Below are positions 39,644 through 48,732 of a stretch of DNA of 64,000 nucleotides, in pieces. A program made the position numbers and the translations under genes. The DNA is taken from NCBI RefSeq assembly GCF_004345645.1, contig NZ_SLWS01000014.1:124001-188000 (forward strand), in the 5' to 3' direction. The stretch comes from Actinocrispum wychmicini (GTDB lineage: Bacteria > Actinomycetota > Actinomycetes > Mycobacteriales > Pseudonocardiaceae). The notes under the pieces were generated by a model that ran no database searches, was not told the DNA's origin, and saw only the letters and a program-made list of their open reading frames with translations. The number at the start of each line of letters is the position of its first letter. Within the stretch, counting starts at the first letter, position 1.

Positions 39644-42600
39644 ATGCAAGTAGGCAGCCCAGAGGGATGGGCTGCCGGGCAGTTTGTCGCGCAGGGAGCG
39701 GACCGTCTGATGCAGGGCGTACGCAGCACGACCGACGTCGAGGTGTCCGGTGCGGGGGTCGCGCAGTGCGCGGTAGAAGTGGCTGGCGACCTCTACGGCG
39801 ACCTTGTCGTCGACTGCCCACAGAGTGCCGATGACGTGGGGAAAGCCAGCGAGTTGGAACGCTGACGCGAGATGGATGGCTTCGTCGAGGAACCCGCCGG
39901 CTGTGCTCAGAGCGGTGTCGCACGCTGACAAGTACGCCAACTGCGCGCGATCGAGGTCGACCGGGTCGAGGTGCGCCACGGTCAGGGGTGCCTCGGCGTG
40001 GTCATGCAGCAGGAGCCGACTGGCAGCCGGCTCGGTGGGGTCGTGGGTGCCGTGGCAGGCGAAGTGCACGATCGCGTGCGAGGGAAGTTCGTCCAGCACG
40101 CGGCGGGCAGTGGGAAGGTCGGTGGCGACTGCCTTGGTGTCATCCGGCGTCGTGCCGTCGGGGTCGGGTTCGATCAGTGTGAGCGGATGGGGCAGGAGGG
40201 TGCTGAGGATCTCGGCTTCCGCGCGGACATGTGGCAGGTGTCCGTTGCCCGGCAGCCCTGGTGTGGTGGGCATGGCGACAATCAGCGAGCGGTTCGGCGG
40301 GTGGTTGGCGACGCCAGATCGACGGGCGTGCCGCAGGGCGCGGATTGTCGGTGTGTAGGACGACACGACCCGGTCCATGACAGTGCGCCGCTGGGGCGTG
40401 TCCGGGTCGGTGTGGTGGCCGGCCGCGTGCAGCGGCAGCAGACCGAGCCGACCGCCAGGGGCCCACCAGAGACGTGGCCATTCGGTGATGTCGCCCGATG
40501 GAGTGCCGTGAAATCCCAGGGTGTCCAGCACCGGGCCGGCAGCGTTGTCCCACAGCCACGCGAGGACGGAGTTCAGCGTGTCGCGGGCACTCGATCCGGT
40601 GGAGACCGCCTCGATCTCCCGGTTGACGACATGGGTGGCGAAGTCGAGGCTGGCCGCCGCGGGCAACGCCTGGTGGAACGCGGTGACCTGATCGATCAGA
40701 GCCTGCTCGGTCAACCCGGGCAGCTCCAAGGACATGATCCGGTCGCTGGTGAGGATCAAGGCGTCGCAACGCTTGCTGGCGATGTTGAAGGTCACCACAG
40801 GCCCGTCGGCGGCCTCGGCCGTCAACTCCTGACCGGTCGGCGGCAGGCCGAAGGTGGCGAATCCGTCCAGAGTCCGAATACTGCGCAGGGTCGTGGCCAG
40901 TTCCTCGGCCAGCGCGATGCGGTCGGCGGCGTCCTGCTGGTCGACGGCGCCGGACTGGCCAGCGGCGTCGGACAGTGCCGTGAAGAGCTCGGAGGGAATC
41001 TTTCTTCGGCCCGCTACGGGGTCGGTGTGCACTGTGTCCCTGGTGTCCTGGTCCAGGTGATCTCGCAGTTCGGCGAAACGTGCGGCCAGATCGGGGTGTG
41101 CCTGGCGCAGATCGGCGAGGTCGCTGCGAGTCTCCAGGCTCTGGCTGAGCAGGACCGCTCGGCCGGTCTCGAGCAAGGCCAGGGCGCGCTCGGCACGCCG
41201 TGGAGCAGGCGTCGTCGTGTCCGCCAAGACCGTTGCGGCGGCGTGGTTGGCGAGACCGCCGATGCGGGAGACCCAGACCTGCCGGTCCGCACGGCGCAGG
41301 CGGCGCGGGGCCACCTCGGGCAGCAGACGGACTGCGGTTTCCCACCAATCCGCCGCACCGGCCAGGTCGTTCTTCCGCTCGGCATAGAAAGCCGCGTTTC
41401 TGGCGGCGTCGATCCGCACGGATGGTTTCGCCGAATCAACCCGCGCCGCCTCGGCGAAGGCACCCAGAGCATCGTCCAGGTCGGCCGCGACGGCGGTGTG
41501 CTCGAAGCGTGTCCTCAACGTGAGGCCGAGGTTGTACAGCCAGGATGCCCGATCGGGGTGGTCTGCCGGGGTGGCGTCCACGGCTTGCCGGCCGACAGCT
41601 ACGGCTTCGTCCAAGTCACCCGGCATCCCGGTCTGCTCGAACAAGTCCCCGAGGACATTGCCGAGGCCGCTCAGCCGCCCCGCCCGGTAGGGGTGATCCA
41701 CGGGGGTGGCGTCCACGGCCCGGCGACCGGCGTCCACGGCCTCGTGCAAGTCATCCAGCACCCCGGTTCGCTGGAACCGCACGTGCAAGGCCGTGCACAG
41801 GCCCGACAGCAGTCCTGCCTGGCCGGGGTGGTTGGCCGGGGCCTCGTTCACCGCATCGCGTTGGCAAGCCACGGCTGCGTCCAGATCAGTCAACGTCCCG
41901 AACAGCTCGAACCTGTCCCTGAACGTCGCAGCGAGAAGTGACAGCGCTTCTACACCTTCGGGTTGACCGATCCCGGTGGCAACCCACGTCTGCAGCGCGG
42001 CGGCTATGGACTCGTCCAGGTCGCCCAGTGCTCCGATTCGCCTGAACCGCGTCAGCAACGCGGTACCCAGATTCCTGAACAACACCACCTGACTGGGGTC
42101 ATCGAGCGGGGCAATGGCAGCGGCCCGCCGGCACACGTCCACAGCCTCGTCCAGGTCACCCAGCACCGCGGTCCGCGCGAACCTGGTAAGCAACGCGCTT
42201 CCCAGGTTTCCCAGGTAGAGCGCCTGGTCGAGGTGGTCGGCTGGGGTGGCGGCCACGGCCCGGCGCATGATGGTCATGGTCTCGTTCAAGTCACTCAGCA
42301 CCCCGGTCCGCGCGAACCGAGCCCGCAAAGTGATGCCGAGGTTCGACAGTCGCCTTGCCTGGTCGGGATGGCCGTCGGGGGTGGCGTCCACGGCTCGGCG
42401 GCCGGCATCCACGGCCTCCGCCAGGTCACTCAGCACTCCCGTCCGCACGAATCGAGCTCGCAAAGTGACGCCGAGGTTCGACAGTCGTCCTGCCCAGTCC
42501 AAGTCAGGGGTGGGGTTGACGTTCATGACCTGGCGCGCGCAATCTACGGCTTCGTCCAAGTCATCTGTTGCGCCTGTCCACTCGAATCGGGTCCGCAGTG

Positions 42601-43393
42601 CCGGACCGAGATTCGACAGGGCCAGTAATCGGATGAAGTGATGGGTCGGACTGGCGTTCACAGCTTGGCGTCCAACGTCGATGGCCTCATCCAAGTAGTC
42701 CTTCGCGCCCGACCGCTCGACGGAGTCCCTCGTACGGCGCGCCCGCTCGAACCGGGCCATCAACATTCCCACGAGATTCGACAGTGCCATTGCCTGAACA
42801 GGCTCGTCAGGGGGAGCGGTGTGCTCAGCACGGCGGCTGACGTCCACGGCCTGGCGGGTGACATCCACAGCTTGGTCCAGCTCGTCCAGCACCCCGGTCC
42901 GATCGAACCGGCCCTTCAACGCGGCACCGAACCGCACCAACGCGATCGCCCGGTAGGGGTGGTCGTCCGGGATGGACTGCAGAATGCGTGACCATTGACC
43001 GAATGAGACGGAACCCGCCTGTGGATCTTCAGCGGGACTCTCCTGAACGAGGGCCGCCAAGGCAGTGAGCGTCGCCCGATATGCCAGGTGCGGCAACAAT
43101 GCTTCGGGGAGGTCGGCCATACCGGCAAGGAAGCACGGCGTCAGCATCTCCAGCACCCGATCCCGCGCACCGCCGTCCGGTTCGTGCGGCAGGGCGCGGA
43201 ACCGGTACCAGTAGAACCATCCCAGGACGTACCGGGCCGGGAGATCGGTTCCCGCCGCTTCGTCGAGCGAACCGGCGAGCAGGTCCGCCTGCCTCAGCGC
43301 GTCGGCATCGAGGATCCATGTGACGCTCGGTTCCTCGGTGACCAGGCGCACGCGCCGCGACATCTCTTCGAGCAACGCCTCCCGACCGCCCAT
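39632..43393 (-). CDS. TPR-CHAT caspase-like protein
   Basis: A 1253-residue protein. An N-terminal helical segment is followed by about eleven degenerate TPR-like units of 40-50 residues (about 150-665). Each follows the form LGxxLxxRFxRTGxLxDLDEAVxxxRxAVDATPxxHPxxAxxL. The C-terminal CHAT protease domain is complete. The segment AIVHFACHGTHDP (His about 1112) and YLSACDTALS (Cys about 1158) supply the catalytic dyad. Actinobacterial TPR-CHAT proteins are thought to be sensor-proteases, and CHAT members act in defence (for example with CRISPR type III-E). No cas genes or gasdermin-like substrate are next to it. It starts at ATG 43393 behind GGGAG and stands alone. Confidence 0.92.
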   Translation of the reverse strand: MGGREALLEEMSRRVRLVTEEPSVTWILDADALRQADLLAGSLDEAAGTDLPARYVLGWFYWYRFRALPHEPDGGARDRVLEMLTPCFLAGMADLPEALLPHLAYRATLTALAALVQESPAEDPQAGSVSFGQWSRILQSIPDDHPYRAIALVRFGAALKGRFDRTGVLDELDQAVDVTRQAVDVSRRAEHTAPPDEPVQAMALSNLVGMLMARFERARRTRDSVERSGAKDYLDEAIDVGRQAVNASPTHHFIRLLALSNLGPALRTRFEWTGATDDLDEAVDCARQVMNVNPTPDLDWAGRLSNLGVTLRARFVRTGVLSDLAEAVDAGRRAVDATPDGHPDQARRLSNLGITLRARFARTGVLSDLNETMTIMRRAVAATPADHLDQALYLGNLGSALLTRFARTAVLGDLDEAVDVCRRAAAIAPLDDPSQVVLFRNLGTALLTRFRRIGALGDLDESIAAALQTWVATGIGQPEGVEALSLLAATFRDRFELFGTLTDLDAAVACQRDAVNEAPANHPGQAGLLSGLCTALHVRFQRTGVLDDLHEAVDAGRRAVDATPVDHPYRAGRLSGLGNVLGDLFEQTGMPGDLDEAVAVGRQAVDATPADHPDRASWLYNLGLTLRTRFEHTAVAADLDDALGAFAEAARVDSAKPSVRIDAARNAAFYAERKNDLAGAADWWETAVRLLPEVAPRRLRRADRQVWVSRIGGLANHAAATVLADTTTPAPRRAERALALLETGRAVLLSQSLETRSDLADLRQAHPDLAARFAELRDHLDQDTRDTVHTDPVAGRRKIPSELFTALSDAAGQSGAVDQQDAADRIALAEELATTLRSIRTLDGFATFGLPPTGQELTAEAADGPVVTFNIASKRCDALILTSDRIMSLELPGLTEQALIDQVTAFHQALPAAASLDFATHVVNREIEAVSTGSSARDTLNSVLAWLWDNAAGPVLDTLGFHGTPSGDITEWPRLWWAPGGRLGLLPLHAAGHHTDPDTPQRRTVMDRVVSSYTPTIRALRHARRSGVANHPPNRSLIVAMPTTPGLPGNGHLPHVRAEAEILSTLLPHPLTLIEPDPDGTTPDDTKAVATDLPTARRVLDELPSHAIVHFACHGTHDPTEPAASRLLLHDHAEAPLTVAHLDPVDLDRAQLAYLSACDTALSTAGGFLDEAIHLASAFQLAGFPHVIGTLWAVDDKVAVEVASHFYRALRDPRTGHLDVGRAAYALHQTVRSLRDKLPGSPSLWAAYLHSGA

Positions 43394-43430
43394 CTCAGCT
43401 CCCCTGCTGGACTACTACAACACTGCGGAG

Positions 43431-45179
43431 CTATCTGACGGACGGCGCGGGGACAAGATCCAAAACAGGCACAAGCGCGGCTGTCAACTGGTTGTACGCG
43501 TCGTGTTGGGTGTCAGCGCGCCAGGCGATGTAGCCGTCCGGGCGGACCAGGAGAGCGGCTTCTTCCGACAGGCGGGTGAGTCGGGTCCAGTCGCCGTAGG
43601 CGTCGCGGGCGTCCGCCGAGCCGATTCTCGTTACGCGGAGCGCGATGCCCAGGAGGTCGCTCACTTGGTGGGCGGCTGGTGCCCATTCGGTTCCGGCGAG
43701 TCCTGTGAGCACCGTGAACTGACCGCCGCCAACCAGGTCCAGAGTGGACACTCGGCGGCCGTTCGGACCGACCAGCCAGGCGTGGGGGAGTTTGGCGCCG
43801 GGCTGGGCGGACGGGTGGTGGCGGAGTTCGTCCAGTTGTTCGGACGGCAGTGGGTTGATTACGGCTGTCGAGACGTACCGTTGGTCCAGTTCCACGCCGT
43901 GGGCGTTGAACTCGTAGTTCTTCAGGGTGATCGCGGCTTCCAGTTGACGACGGCGGTGCGCGCCCTCTGGGGTTTCGGCGAGACAGGCGGCCAGGCCTTG
44001 GTCGATGCCGGCTGGGGAGGTGTCGCCGGTGATTCCGAGGGCTTCGAAGATGGGGCCGAACTGGTCACGGCTGAGGTTGGCGCGGTCGACCACCTGTTTG
44101 CCGACTGGGGCTCGCTCGGCCGAGTAGGTGTCCAGCAGTGCCGGGCCGGCTTGGCCGCGGACCACCATCGCCAGTTTCCAGGCCAGGTTGTAGGAGTCCT
44201 GGATGGATGTGTTGGAACCGAGGCCGTTTGATGGTGGGTGGCGGTGGACGGCGTCGCCCGCGCAGAACACTCGGCCGGCCGAGTAGGCGGTGGCGTAGTT
44301 GTGGTTGACCGTCCACAGTGATGTCGAGGTGATCGCCACGTCCAGGTCGGGATCGCCGACCAGGTCACGGACGATCGCGACCGCCTCCTCGCGGGTGACC
44401 TCCGGTGGCGGCTTGCTGATGTCGTAACCCCACACCAGCAGCCATTCGTTCCACGGGCGGACCATCCGGACCAGGCCCATGCCGATTCCGCCCATGTGCG
44501 CGCCCGGCCGCATCACCCAGTAGAGGACGCTCGGCCGGTGCGCCACGTACCTGCTCAGGTCTGCGGTGAACGTGATGTTCATGCTGCCCGCCTTGCCGGT
44601 CTGCCCGGCGATCGGCAGGCCAGCCTGCTCGGCGACCTTGCTACGGCCGCCATCCGCGCCGATCAGGTACCGGGCCCGAACCTCGTACGAGTCATCCCGG
44701 ACACGGTCCCGCAAAAGCACAGTGACGCCAGAGGAATCCTGGGTGAACGACAGGAACTCGGTGTCCATCCGGACCTTCGCGCCACGCGCGGCCGCGTTGG
44801 TGACCAGGATCGGTTCGAGGTACGTCTGCGGGAGGTCGATCAGTGGGCACGGACTGGCGGCCCGGTATTCGGTCGCCGACCGCGCACCCGTGCCCCAACT
44901 GGTGATCCGACCGAGTTCGGCGCCGGCGAGGGACGTGCACAACACCGTGTCGCCCATCAGTTCCTGAGGCGTACCACTGGCCAGAGCCTCCTGCTCGACG
45001 CCGAGGTCGCGCAGGACCTCCATGGTGCGTTGGTTGGTGATGTGCGAACGTGGCGTGTTCGCCAGCCAGCCGTACTTGTTCACCACAAGCGTGCGGATGC
45101 CGTAAGTCGCCAGAAGCAACGCGGCGGCGCCACCGGCCGGGCCGGTGCCGACCACCACCACATCGGTGTCGTACGTCAT
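43431..45179 (-). CDS. FAD-dependent aromatic hydroxylase (resorcinol/phenol monooxygenase-like)
   Basis: A 582-residue group A flavoprotein monooxygenase of the TfdB/PheA-like family. The FAD Rossmann motif is VVVVGTGPAGGAAALLLATYG. The DG motif is YLIGADGGRSKV, and the second FAD motif is GRVFCAGDAVHRHPPSNGLGSNTSIQDSYNLAWKL. The C-terminal thioredoxin-like domain is present. It lies directly downstream of the maleylacetate reductase/hydroxyquinol dioxygenase fusion, overlapping by one base. This context makes resorcinol or 4-hydroxyphenol-type hydroxylation to hydroxyquinol the most likely reaction. The exact substrate is inferred from the operon only. Confidence 0.9.
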   Translation of the reverse strand: MTYDTDVVVVGTGPAGGAAALLLATYGIRTLVVNKYGWLANTPRSHITNQRTMEVLRDLGVEQEALASGTPQELMGDTVLCTSLAGAELGRITSWGTGARSATEYRAASPCPLIDLPQTYLEPILVTNAAARGAKVRMDTEFLSFTQDSSGVTVLLRDRVRDDSYEVRARYLIGADGGRSKVAEQAGLPIAGQTGKAGSMNITFTADLSRYVAHRPSVLYWVMRPGAHMGGIGMGLVRMVRPWNEWLLVWGYDISKPPPEVTREEAVAIVRDLVGDPDLDVAITSTSLWTVNHNYATAYSAGRVFCAGDAVHRHPPSNGLGSNTSIQDSYNLAWKLAMVVRGQAGPALLDTYSAERAPVGKQVVDRANLSRDQFGPIFEALGITGDTSPAGIDQGLAACLAETPEGAHRRRQLEAAITLKNYEFNAHGVELDQRYVSTAVINPLPSEQLDELRHHPSAQPGAKLPHAWLVGPNGRRVSTLDLVGGGQFTVLTGLAGTEWAPAAHQVSDLLGIALRVTRIGSADARDAYGDWTRLTRLSEEAALLVRPDGYIAWRADTQHDAYNQLTAALVPVLDLVPAPSVR

Positions 45180-47077
45180 CAAACCCCCTGGGAGACACGG
45201 AACACGAAGTCCACCTTGCGCCACGAGTCGACGGCCCGACCGTCGGGTGTGGGTCCCTGCTGCTCAACGAAGTCCACGATCAGTCCGTCCTTCACCCCGA
45301 ACACGGTGTCCGAGTCCAGATACTCGCCGCCCTGGACGAACAATTGCGTGACCAGCGTGCGGAAACCGGGTTTGGCGATCATGAAATGGACGTGTGGGGC
45401 GCGGAACTGGTGCCGGCCAGTGGCCGTCAGCATCGCTCCGACCGGCCCGTCGTCAGGGATCGGATACGCCGCGGGCAGGATCGTCCAGAACGTCAGCCGG
45501 CCGTCGGCGTCCGTGCGGAACCGAGCACGCAACACGGGACCGTCGAGGTCAGGCAGTTGCACGTCGTAGAAGCCGTCCTCGTTGGCCTGCCAGACATCCA
45601 CGGTCGCGTCCGACACCGGCGTTCCGTGCGTGTCGACGATCCGGACGTCCACCCACAACGGAACACCCGGCAGGCCCTCGGCGATGTCCACACCGTGCGG
45701 TCGTGCTGGCGGTCCGTCCACATAGAACGGTCCGAGCACCGCGGACGGCGTGGTGTCCGGCGAACGCGAGTTGGTCAGCAGATCGACCACACTGGACACC
45801 CCCAGGGTGTCCGACAGCAGGATGAACTCCTGGCGCGTGTCGCTGGAGATCTGTCCGGTCCTGGTCAGGAACGTGATGGCGGACAACCATTCCGACTCGG
45901 TCAGGTCGGTCCGTACGGCATACGAGTGCAAGGTCCTGACCAGGTCCTGAAGCAGCACACGCAACCGCGGCGGGGCGTCGTCGAAACTCGCGACCACCTG
46001 GGCGGTGAGCTTCGGGACAGCCGAGCCGCCCTGCGGCCGTTCGCCGGTCCACGCCTCCTCCAGCACACGGAGGACCCCGTCGGCAGTGACCTCACGCGGG
46101 TTCGGATACGGCTGAGCCGTCGCGAGTTCGGCTGCCCTAGGCAAGTCATCAAAGGCCATTCCCAGCTCTCGCAACGAAGTCGGGCCGCCCAAGCGGACGA
46201 TCAAGTCGTGGACGCCACCGGGTGCGTCGTCCACGCCGAGCGCCTCAGCGATCCGCCGCATCACGTCCGGTGCCGCGGCGGCGTTGTACGCCATCACATG
46301 CGGCAACACGACGGTGTGCGTCTCCGCATGCGGCATACCGAACGAGCCGCCGAGCGTGTGGCACAGCTTGTGGTGCAGACCCATGCCGACCGTGCCCAGG
46401 CACGTGCCTGCCAGCCACGCGGCCTGCAGGACGTCCGATCTGGCCGACACATCCGACGGATCGGACACGATCTGGGGGAGCCCGCGGGCGAGCCGACGGA
46501 TCGCCTCCAACGCCAACTGGTCGGTGATCGGGTTCGCGTCGGCCGAGTACAGCGCTTCGACCGCGTGCGCCAGGGCGTTGACGCCGCTGGTCACGGACAT
46601 CGCCACCGGCAGGGTGAGCGTCAAGTATACGTCGTACACAACGACCTCCGGCAGGATCGCCGGCGACCGCTGGGTGGTCTTGCGGCCGTCCGCCGTCTCG
46701 CCCAGCACCGGCGTGGCCTCGGAGCCCGCGTACGTGGTGGGCACGGCGATCTGCGGGACGTCGGTCCGCAGGGCCAGCGCCTTGCCCAGGTTGATCACGG
46801 AACCGCCGCCGAGCGCGACGACGCAGTCGGCCGCCGAGTCCCGCAGTTCGGCCATCGCCTGCTCGGTGACCTCGACCGGGGTGTGCATGACGGCGCCCTC
46901 GAACCTGGCCACCAGCAGCGGGCCGAGCGCCTGCTCGACGGCCTCGGCATGACGGCCGCCGGACAGCAGCAGGACGCGCGTGGCACCCAGCCTGCGGACG
47001 TCGAGATCGAGGTGCCGTACCGCGCCGGGCGCGAACACCACCCGGGCCGGACCGGCCGTGTAGCTGAATGACGTCAT
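45179..47077 (-). CDS. Fused maleylacetate reductase-hydroxyquinol 1,2-dioxygenase
   Basis: A 632-residue bifunctional protein. Residues 1 to about 350 are an iron-type alcohol dehydrogenase of the maleylacetate reductase group (VVALGGGSVINLGKALAL, IAVPTTYAGSEATPVLGE, HHKLCHTLGGSFGMPHAETH). Residues about 355-632 are an intradiol dioxygenase of the hydroxyquinol class. It has an N-terminal helical dimer domain. The Fe(III) ligands appear as Tyr in LGPFYVDG, Tyr in PAAYPIPD, and two His in HQFRAPHVHFMIAKPG. The dioxygenase makes maleylacetate and the reductase turns it into 3-oxoadipate, so the fusion joins consecutive steps. ATG 47077 is chosen. The hydroxylase gene follows with a one-base overlap. 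Confidence 0.93.
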   Translation of the reverse strand: MTSFSYTAGPARVVFAPGAVRHLDLDVRRLGATRVLLLSGGRHAEAVEQALGPLLVARFEGAVMHTPVEVTEQAMAELRDSAADCVVALGGGSVINLGKALALRTDVPQIAVPTTYAGSEATPVLGETADGRKTTQRSPAILPEVVVYDVYLTLTLPVAMSVTSGVNALAHAVEALYSADANPITDQLALEAIRRLARGLPQIVSDPSDVSARSDVLQAAWLAGTCLGTVGMGLHHKLCHTLGGSFGMPHAETHTVVLPHVMAYNAAAAPDVMRRIAEALGVDDAPGGVHDLIVRLGGPTSLRELGMAFDDLPRAAELATAQPYPNPREVTADGVLRVLEEAWTGERPQGGSAVPKLTAQVVASFDDAPPRLRVLLQDLVRTLHSYAVRTDLTESEWLSAITFLTRTGQISSDTRQEFILLSDTLGVSSVVDLLTNSRSPDTTPSAVLGPFYVDGPPARPHGVDIAEGLPGVPLWVDVRIVDTHGTPVSDATVDVWQANEDGFYDVQLPDLDGPVLRARFRTDADGRLTFWTILPAAYPIPDDGPVGAMLTATGRHQFRAPHVHFMIAKPGFRTLVTQLFVQGGEYLDSDTVFGVKDGLIVDFVEQQGPTPDGRAVDSWRKVDFVFRVSQGV

Positions 47078-47145
47078 CCACCGAGTATCGGACCGGGGCT
47101 CCTGGTCCGCCTGCACGATCCTGCTGAGTGCACTGCATGAAACGC

Positions 47146-48000
47146 TCAGCCGTGCCGCAGCGCCCCCGGGGTGGTGCCGAGCTGGGCGCGGATCACCCTG
47201 GTCATGTGCTCCTGGTGGGTGAACCCGCACCGGGCCGCGATCTCCGCGATCGGCACCGAACTCGTCCGCAGCAGCAGTTCGGCCTGCCGGACCCGCATCC
47301 GGAGCAGGAACCGGTGCGGTGCGACGCCGGCCGTCGCCTTGAACTGGCGGGAGAACTGGCTCACCGACAGGCCGGCGACCCTGGCCATGTCCGCCAACGG
47401 CACCGGTTCGGCGATCCGGTCCGCCAACAGGTCCCGCACCTGGGTGAACTGGCGTTCGGACAAGCCGTTCGAGTGAACCGCACGGGCCTTGCGGGTCGCG
47501 CTGTGCTCGCGGACCAGACGAGTGGCGAGCAGGGAGGTCAGCTGGTCGACGTACGTGCGCGCACTGGGCTCCCAGTCCCGCGCGGTCGTGTCCAACGCCA
47601 GCGCGAGCTGCTCGACCAGCGGATCGTTGACACCCAGTTCCTCAGCCAGTTCGACCGGCCCCTCGTGCACGTCCTGGACAGCCGTGTCGGCCAGGTAGAC
47701 GTGCAACGTGTCCAGCGGGCCGCACAGCTCCACGGCCAGGTCACCGTGCGCCGGCTGGAGGAAGAGGCCACCGGCCTGCACCCGGCGTGGCGCCGCGCCG
47801 CCCCGGCGGACGGCCACCGGACCGGCCAGGTGCAGGATCAGCTGGTGCGTCCTGGCCGGCGCGAACGTGGCCTGGAACGGCTCCTCGTGCTGTTTGGACA
47901 CGAACACGTGCTCCCAGCCGAGGCCGGCGCTGGTGCGTTCCGGCTGGATCCATGGCAGCGCCAGGATGCCGTTGGTGTCGGCAACGCCCAGCTCCGCCAT
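47146..48000 (-). CDS. AraC-family regulator of the hydroxyquinol operon
   Basis: A 284-residue AraC protein with an N-terminal cupin-like domain (about 20-150) and a C-terminal pair of HTH motifs. The motifs are VPLADMARVAGLSVSQFSRQFKATAGVAPHRFLLRMRVRQAELLL and PIAEIAARCGFTHQEHMTRVIRAQLGTTPGALR. It is immediately upstream of the fused catabolic gene, with 68 bases between them and the same direction. It is thus the probable activator. The effector is likely an aromatic substrate of the pathway. ATG 48000 is used. Confidence 0.9.
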   Translation of the reverse strand: MAELGVADTNGILALPWIQPERTSAGLGWEHVFVSKQHEEPFQATFAPARTHQLILHLAGPVAVRRGGAAPRRVQAGGLFLQPAHGDLAVELCGPLDTLHVYLADTAVQDVHEGPVELAEELGVNDPLVEQLALALDTTARDWEPSARTYVDQLTSLLATRLVREHSATRKARAVHSNGLSERQFTQVRDLLADRIAEPVPLADMARVAGLSVSQFSRQFKATAGVAPHRFLLRMRVRQAELLLRTSSVPIAEIAARCGFTHQEHMTRVIRAQLGTTPGALRHG

Positions 48001-48018
48001 GGATCCAAGGATAAAGGG

Positions 48019-48732
48019 TCAGCTCGTCTCGCCGGTCAACGCGAACGACCGCAGCCGGGACGTGGCGACCACGGTGCCCAGCGCGACGAACGCCGCCGCC
48101 AGGATGGCCGCGGTGAGCGGCGCGACGTCCGAGTTGAGCAGGTTGCTGGGCGACAGACCGTCGGCGAGGCTCACCGCGTACTGCTGGATGCTCAGCACCC
48201 GGGCGCCGCTGACGAACTTCACCAGCAGGTTCTCCCACAATATGATGTAGATCAGGCCGATCGCGACCGGCCGGCGCGACATCAGGCTCAACGCCAGGAA
48301 GAACGCGGTGTACGCGAGCGCCCCGACTGCCGCGCCCAACGCCAGCCCGACGGCGAACCCGCCGGTGGAGACGAGCAGGCCGGCGACCGCCAGCGGGACG
48401 GCCGTGGTCACCGTGGTCACCACCCACGCCACCACCAGCTTGGCGGTGATGATCTCGCTGCGCGGCACCGGTTTGGCCAGCACGTGGGTGATCGTGCCGT
48501 CCTCGATCTCCAGGCCGAGCACGCTGCTGCCGACGATCAACGCGGTCAGCGGCAGGATCACCCCCATGCCGAGGTCGCCGAGCACGTTCGGGGCCCACTG
48601 GTCGACCTCGACACCGGTGCTCGTGCCGATCAGGGTCAACCCGATCAGCACCACCGGCATGGGCAGCAGCAACAGGATCCGGCGCCGGCCGAGCAACGCC
48701 CGTGCGGTCAGTCCGGCGATCGTGAGGTTCAT
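48019..48732 (-). CDS. ABC-2 exporter permease
   Basis: A 237-residue polytopic permease with six hydrophobic segments. It begins MNLTIAGLTARALLGRRRILLLLPMPVVLIGL and has the conserved short loop HVLAKPVPRSEIITAKLVVAW after the second segment, as in ABC2-type permeases. It is the last gene of a four-gene minus-strand operon (ATPase, permease, ATPase, permease). Its ATG overlaps the upstream ATPase stop by four bases. The cargo is unknown. Confidence 0.88.
   Translation of the reverse strand: MNLTIAGLTARALLGRRRILLLLPMPVVLIGLTLIGTSTGVEVDQWAPNVLGDLGMGVILPLTALIVGSSVLGLEIEDGTITHVLAKPVPRSEIITAKLVVAWVVTTVTTAVPLAVAGLLVSTGGFAVGLALGAAVGALAYTAFFLALSLMSRRPVAIGLIYIILWENLLVKFVSGARVLSIQQYAVSLADGLSPSNLLNSDVAPLTAAILAAAFVALGTVVATSRLRSFALTGETS

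Noticed and set aside
41400..42900. Regularly spaced DNA repeats that might be a CRISPR array
   Set aside because: The periodicity follows the TPR-like protein units of the CHAT gene and the copies vary at the DNA level. There is no constant repeat with unique spacers.
28300..43400. Phage or integrative element origin for the caspase-like to CHAT region
   Set aside because: No integrase, attachment site, phage gene or tRNA is present. Composition is close to that of the flanks, except for the slightly AT-rich caspase 3' part.
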